Shown here: positions 47,468 to 49,769 of the stretch, one piece after another
Layout: the number at the start of each line of letters is the position of its first letter
How positions within the stretch are numbered: position 1 is the stretch's first letter
Assembly (NCBI RefSeq): GCF_020075705.1
Contig: NZ_JAIQUM010000042.1
Span: 1 to 49,769, forward strand
Reading direction: 5' to 3'
Source: Metabacillus rhizolycopersici
GTDB lineage: Bacteria > Bacillota > Bacilli > Bacillales > Bacillaceae
Length of the DNA: 49,769 bases
The notes under the pieces: generated by a model
Databases searched by the model: none
Seen by the model: only the letters and a program-made list of their open reading frames with translations
Told to the model about the DNA's origin: nothing
Made by a program: the position numbers and the translations under genes

Positions 47468-47776
47468 TCATCGAATTCCTAAAGCAATTTTTGCGTATCT
47501 AGACATTTTGTCCTTCGTCCATGGTGGATTCCAAACAATATTTACCTCTACATTTTTTACTTCGGGAATATCTGCTAGGGACAATTTCACTTGATCAACG
47601 ATCGTGCCTGCCATTGGGCATCCCATCGATGTTAATGTCATGGAAACTTCTGTTTGCCCTTCCTCATCCATAGTCACATCATAAACGAGTCCAAGATTTA
47701 CGATATCGACGCCTAATTCTGGATCGACTACCGTTTCAAGTGCACCGTAAATATTTTCCTTTACTAATTCATCCAT
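47468..47776 (-). CDS. yitW: SufT/MIP18-like Fe-S assembly factor (YitW-like)
   Basis: A 102-residue DUF59 (MIP18) protein. The family signature is DPELGVDIVNLGLVYDV near 18-34, and the conserved Cys is in TLTSMGCPMAGTI near 46-58. The C-terminal IVWNPPWTKDKMS is also typical. Relatives act in maturation of iron-sulfur proteins. It lies between argC and yitV, as in B. subtilis. Start ATG 47776 follows AAAGGAGCG. Confidence 0.9.
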   Translation of the reverse strand: MDELVKENIYGALETVVDPELGVDIVNLGLVYDVTMDEEGQTEVSMTLTSMGCPMAGTIVDQVKLSLADIPEVKNVEVNIVWNPPWTKDKMSRYAKIALGIR

Positions 47777-47886
47777 TTTATCTAATCGCTCCTTTCAAAT
47801 CCTTACTAAGCAATCCTTTGCTCAATCGAGTATAGTAGAGTAGCCGCCATAAAGAAAGGGACATGCTTATTCTTTCTGAAAATAAC

Positions 47887-48654
47887 TTATAAATAACGGA
47901 CAAACCACTCTACCAACGCCAAAACACCTTCACGCGATACTTTATGATCTGCAAGAGGATCGACAAAAAACTTTAGTCTTTCTGGTGTTTTTTCATACAT
48001 TGGGATGATGTCTTGATAAAATTGATAAGCTGGGGCAAACGGGACAACATCATCACGTTCTCCATGCCAAAATAACAGTGGCCTATTTTGCAGCTTCTCC
48101 TGATGCAAGCTTAAATCAAATGGCTCCAACAGCGAAAACTGTTCATCAATTTCCGTTGCAGAAAGGGGTAGTTCTACACCATTTTTCTGCAGGTCTAAAA
48201 GCTGACTTTTTAAAAGCGTTGTGTAATTAGGGCATCCCATAAGACTTACAGCAGCTTTGATCCAATCATACTGCGTTAAAGCACCTAACGCGGTGATCCC
48301 TCCCATTGAGTGACCCGCAAGACCTATACGTTGGTTATCGATTAAATCATGCTTTTCGAAATGCTCTTTAATTGTATTGATTTCTTCAATTTCATTGACG
48401 ACAATTTTCCAAAACCTAAGACTTAATTCCTTTTTATTATATTCATTACTTCTTTCACCATGATATAACGCCTCTGGTAAAACAACTCTAATTCCTTTTT
48501 CAGCTAAATAATACGCATAATGGAGATTATGTTCCTTTGCACTCATAAATCCATGGATATACATGACCAAGGGAGTTTTTTTATCCTTAATGGAATGATC
48601 GACAATATGTAATAGTGGAATGTCTGCGATGTTCATTTTTTCGACTACAATCAA
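47887..48654 (-). CDS. yitV: Alpha/beta hydrolase, YitV-like esterase
   Basis: A 255-residue serine hydrolase. The nucleophile elbow GHSMGG is at about 116-121 (LAGHSMGGITALG), the oxyanion-side segment YIHGFMSAKEHN near 32, the acid Asp in WHGERDDVVPFAP near 199-211 and the catalytic His in PLADHKVSREG near 237. All triad members are therefore visible. No signal peptide, so it is cytosolic. Its substrate is unknown. It is divergent from the HAD gene, as yitV and yitU are in B. subtilis. Confidence 0.88.
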   Translation of the reverse strand: MIVVEKMNIADIPLLHIVDHSIKDKKTPLVMYIHGFMSAKEHNLHYAYYLAEKGIRVVLPEALYHGERSNEYNKKELSLRFWKIVVNEIEEINTIKEHFEKHDLIDNQRIGLAGHSMGGITALGALTQYDWIKAAVSLMGCPNYTTLLKSQLLDLQKNGVELPLSATEIDEQFSLLEPFDLSLHQEKLQNRPLLFWHGERDDVVPFAPAYQFYQDIIPMYEKTPERLKFFVDPLADHKVSREGVLALVEWFVRYL

Positions 48655-48737
48655 AGTGAATCGTGCCTCCCTAACTAATTTGCCTCAAATTAATTGTAAC
48701 ATGTAGACAGGTAACTTGGAAAAAAGATACACTAGTA

Positions 48738-48775
48738 TTAAAGCGCAAACACCATGTCCAGCCTCACGCAAACAA
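48738..48775 (+). repeat. Remnant of repeat family A, copy 12
   Basis: TAAAGCGCAAACACCATGTC followed by CAGCCTCACGCAAACAAAAT matches only the first 35-40 bases of the repeat. The rest is gone. It lies directly before the ribosome binding site of yitU. Confidence 0.6.
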
Positions 48776-48805
48776 AATTTCACAAAAACGAAAAGAGGAG
48801 ACTTT

Positions 48806-49618
48806 ATGGAAACGAAACCTTTCTTAATTGCTTTAGACTTGGATGGAACTCTTTTAAAGGACGATAAAACCATTTCAAATTATTCAAAAGAGATAATCGA
48901 AAAAGCAAAAGCTGCGGGACACATAGTCTGTATTGCTACAGGAAGACCATTTCGATCAAGCTCCATTTATTATGAAGAATTACAACTAACTACACCTATC
49001 GTTAATTTCAATGGAGCATATGTCCATCATCCTAAAAATGATGGCTGGGGGAAATATCATACAACACTTGATCTTCAGGTTGTTAAAGAAATTATTGAAG
49101 TTGCCGAAAAATATCAAATACATAATATGTTAGCTGAAATTATCGACGATGTGTATTTTCATTACCATGATGAGAAACTTTTAGATATCTTTAACATGGG
49201 GAACCCAGATATTAAAATTGGCGATTTACGAGAAAATTTAGGTGATGATGTCACAAGCATCCTGATACATGCTGTTGAAGAAGATGTTGAAAAGATTCGA
49301 TCTTATTTATCAGAGGTTCATGCCGAAATTGTTGATCATAGAAGCTGGGCAGCACCATTTCACGTTATTGAAATTATTAAAGCAGGTATGAATAAAGCGG
49401 TTGGTTTAGAAAAAATCGCATCCTATTATCAAATTCCAGCAGAACGGATCATCGCATTTGGAGACGAGGATAATGATGTAGAAATGCTTCAATATGCTGG
49501 TCACGGTGTTGCTATGGGAAACGCAATCGACAAGCTTAAAGCGGTTGCGAACAAAGAAACACGAACAAATGAAGAAGACGGCATTGCGCATTATTTAAAG
49601 GATGTTTTATCTTTATAA
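48806..49618 (+). CDS. yitU: Cof-type HAD phosphatase (YitU-like)
   Basis: A 270-residue haloacid dehalogenase-type phosphatase with a Cof cap. Motif I is ALDLDGTLL near 9-17, motif II is IATGRPF near 43, motif III Lys is in KAGMNKAVGL near 192, and motif IV is GDEDNDVEML near 215. The ATG at 48806 follows GAGGAGAC; the longer frame begins in a repeat remnant. It probably acts on sugar phosphates or FMN-like substrates, but the sequence does not tell which. It has its own transcription unit. Confidence 0.9.
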   Translation: METKPFLIALDLDGTLLKDDKTISNYSKEIIEKAKAAGHIVCIATGRPFRSSSIYYEELQLTTPIVNFNGAYVHHPKNDGWGKYHTTLDLQVVKEIIEVAEKYQIHNMLAEIIDDVYFHYHDEKLLDIFNMGNPDIKIGDLRENLGDDVTSILIHAVEEDVEKIRSYLSEVHAEIVDHRSWAAPFHVIEIIKAGMNKAVGLEKIASYYQIPAERIIAFGDEDNDVEMLQYAGHGVAMGNAIDKLKAVANKETRTNEEDGIAHYLKDVLSL

Positions 49619-49627
49619 AGAAGACTT

Positions 49628-49769
49628 CCATCAGTGGGGGGATTCTTTCATCCCCCACTGATGGTTAGTTCGCACTTATCGGACCTTTACGGGCAGTTAA
49701 TCTCCCACCTATCTTCTTTGTATTTGTACACTCAGAAGCCTGAGGTCGGAGTCTTACTGCCCGTTAAGA
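49628..49769 (+). repeat. Repeat family B, copy cut by window end
   Basis: Two palindromes in a row. CCATCAGTGGGGGGAT (49628-49643) pairs with ATCCCCCACTGATGG (49650-49664), and ACGGGCAGT (49689-49697) pairs with ACTGCCCGT (49756-49764). The first also ends close to the yitU stop and may act as its terminator, though no T-run follows. Related but decayed copies lie at 28522-28640 and near 13727. Confidence 0.7.

Overview
The window is an AT-rich chromosomal stretch from a Bacillus-like member of the Bacillaceae. Strong GGAGG-type ribosome binding sites, TTGaca/TATAAT-type promoters, a tryptophan T-box, a FapR operator, and a gene order that follows the B. subtilis yit-arg-yja-yjb region all support this. 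Family names rest on recognition by eye; no database search was run.

Layout. 1-450: start of a TnpB-type RNA-guided nuclease gene running off the left edge, with a palindromic element end. 450-5000: small unknown membrane protein, YugN-like protein, an alcohol dehydrogenase/metallo-hydrolase pair and a decayed doxX gene. 5660-7330: metY with an orphan attenuator-like leader. 8400-17170: pepF, coiA, cls, mecA, a TerC-family gene, spx and yjbC. 17280-19191: a complete IS200/IS605-type element carrying iscB, its omega (HEARO) RNA and tnpA. 19417-25197: oppABCDF. 25575-29546: DUF3899 protein, T-box-controlled trpS, yjbA, yjaZ. 29817-33924: fabF, fabH behind a FapR site, comZ and med. 34344-37009: yjaV- and yjaU-like genes, yjzD and yjzC. 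37427-47012: arginine operon argC-J-B-D-carA-B-argF, with an ArgR-type promoter region. 47468-49618: SufT-like protein, YitV hydrolase, YitU HAD phosphatase.

How genes work together. The arginine operon makes citrulline from glutamate and carbamoyl phosphate. fabH and fabF start and extend fatty acids. The Opp transporter imports peptides, and PepF may digest them. mecA, spx, coiA, comZ, med and opp belong to the competence and stress network, kept together as in B. subtilis.

The most notable content is non-standard. (1) The IscB element is intact: all RuvC, HNH and TnpA catalytic residues are present. Two terminal hairpins share one design (6-bp stem, bulged T, 3-bp stem, TTTA loop), and from them I infer the ends, the native guide and an ATAAA target-adjacent motif. 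(2) About twelve copies of a dispersed intergenic repeat carry a central hairpin whose arms change in compensating ways, which is evidence for selection on RNA or DNA structure. Two copies sit between a transcription attenuator and the gene it controls (metY, trpS). (3) A second palindromic repeat family and a 21-bp tandem array also occur. No rRNA, tRNA or CRISPR array was seen.
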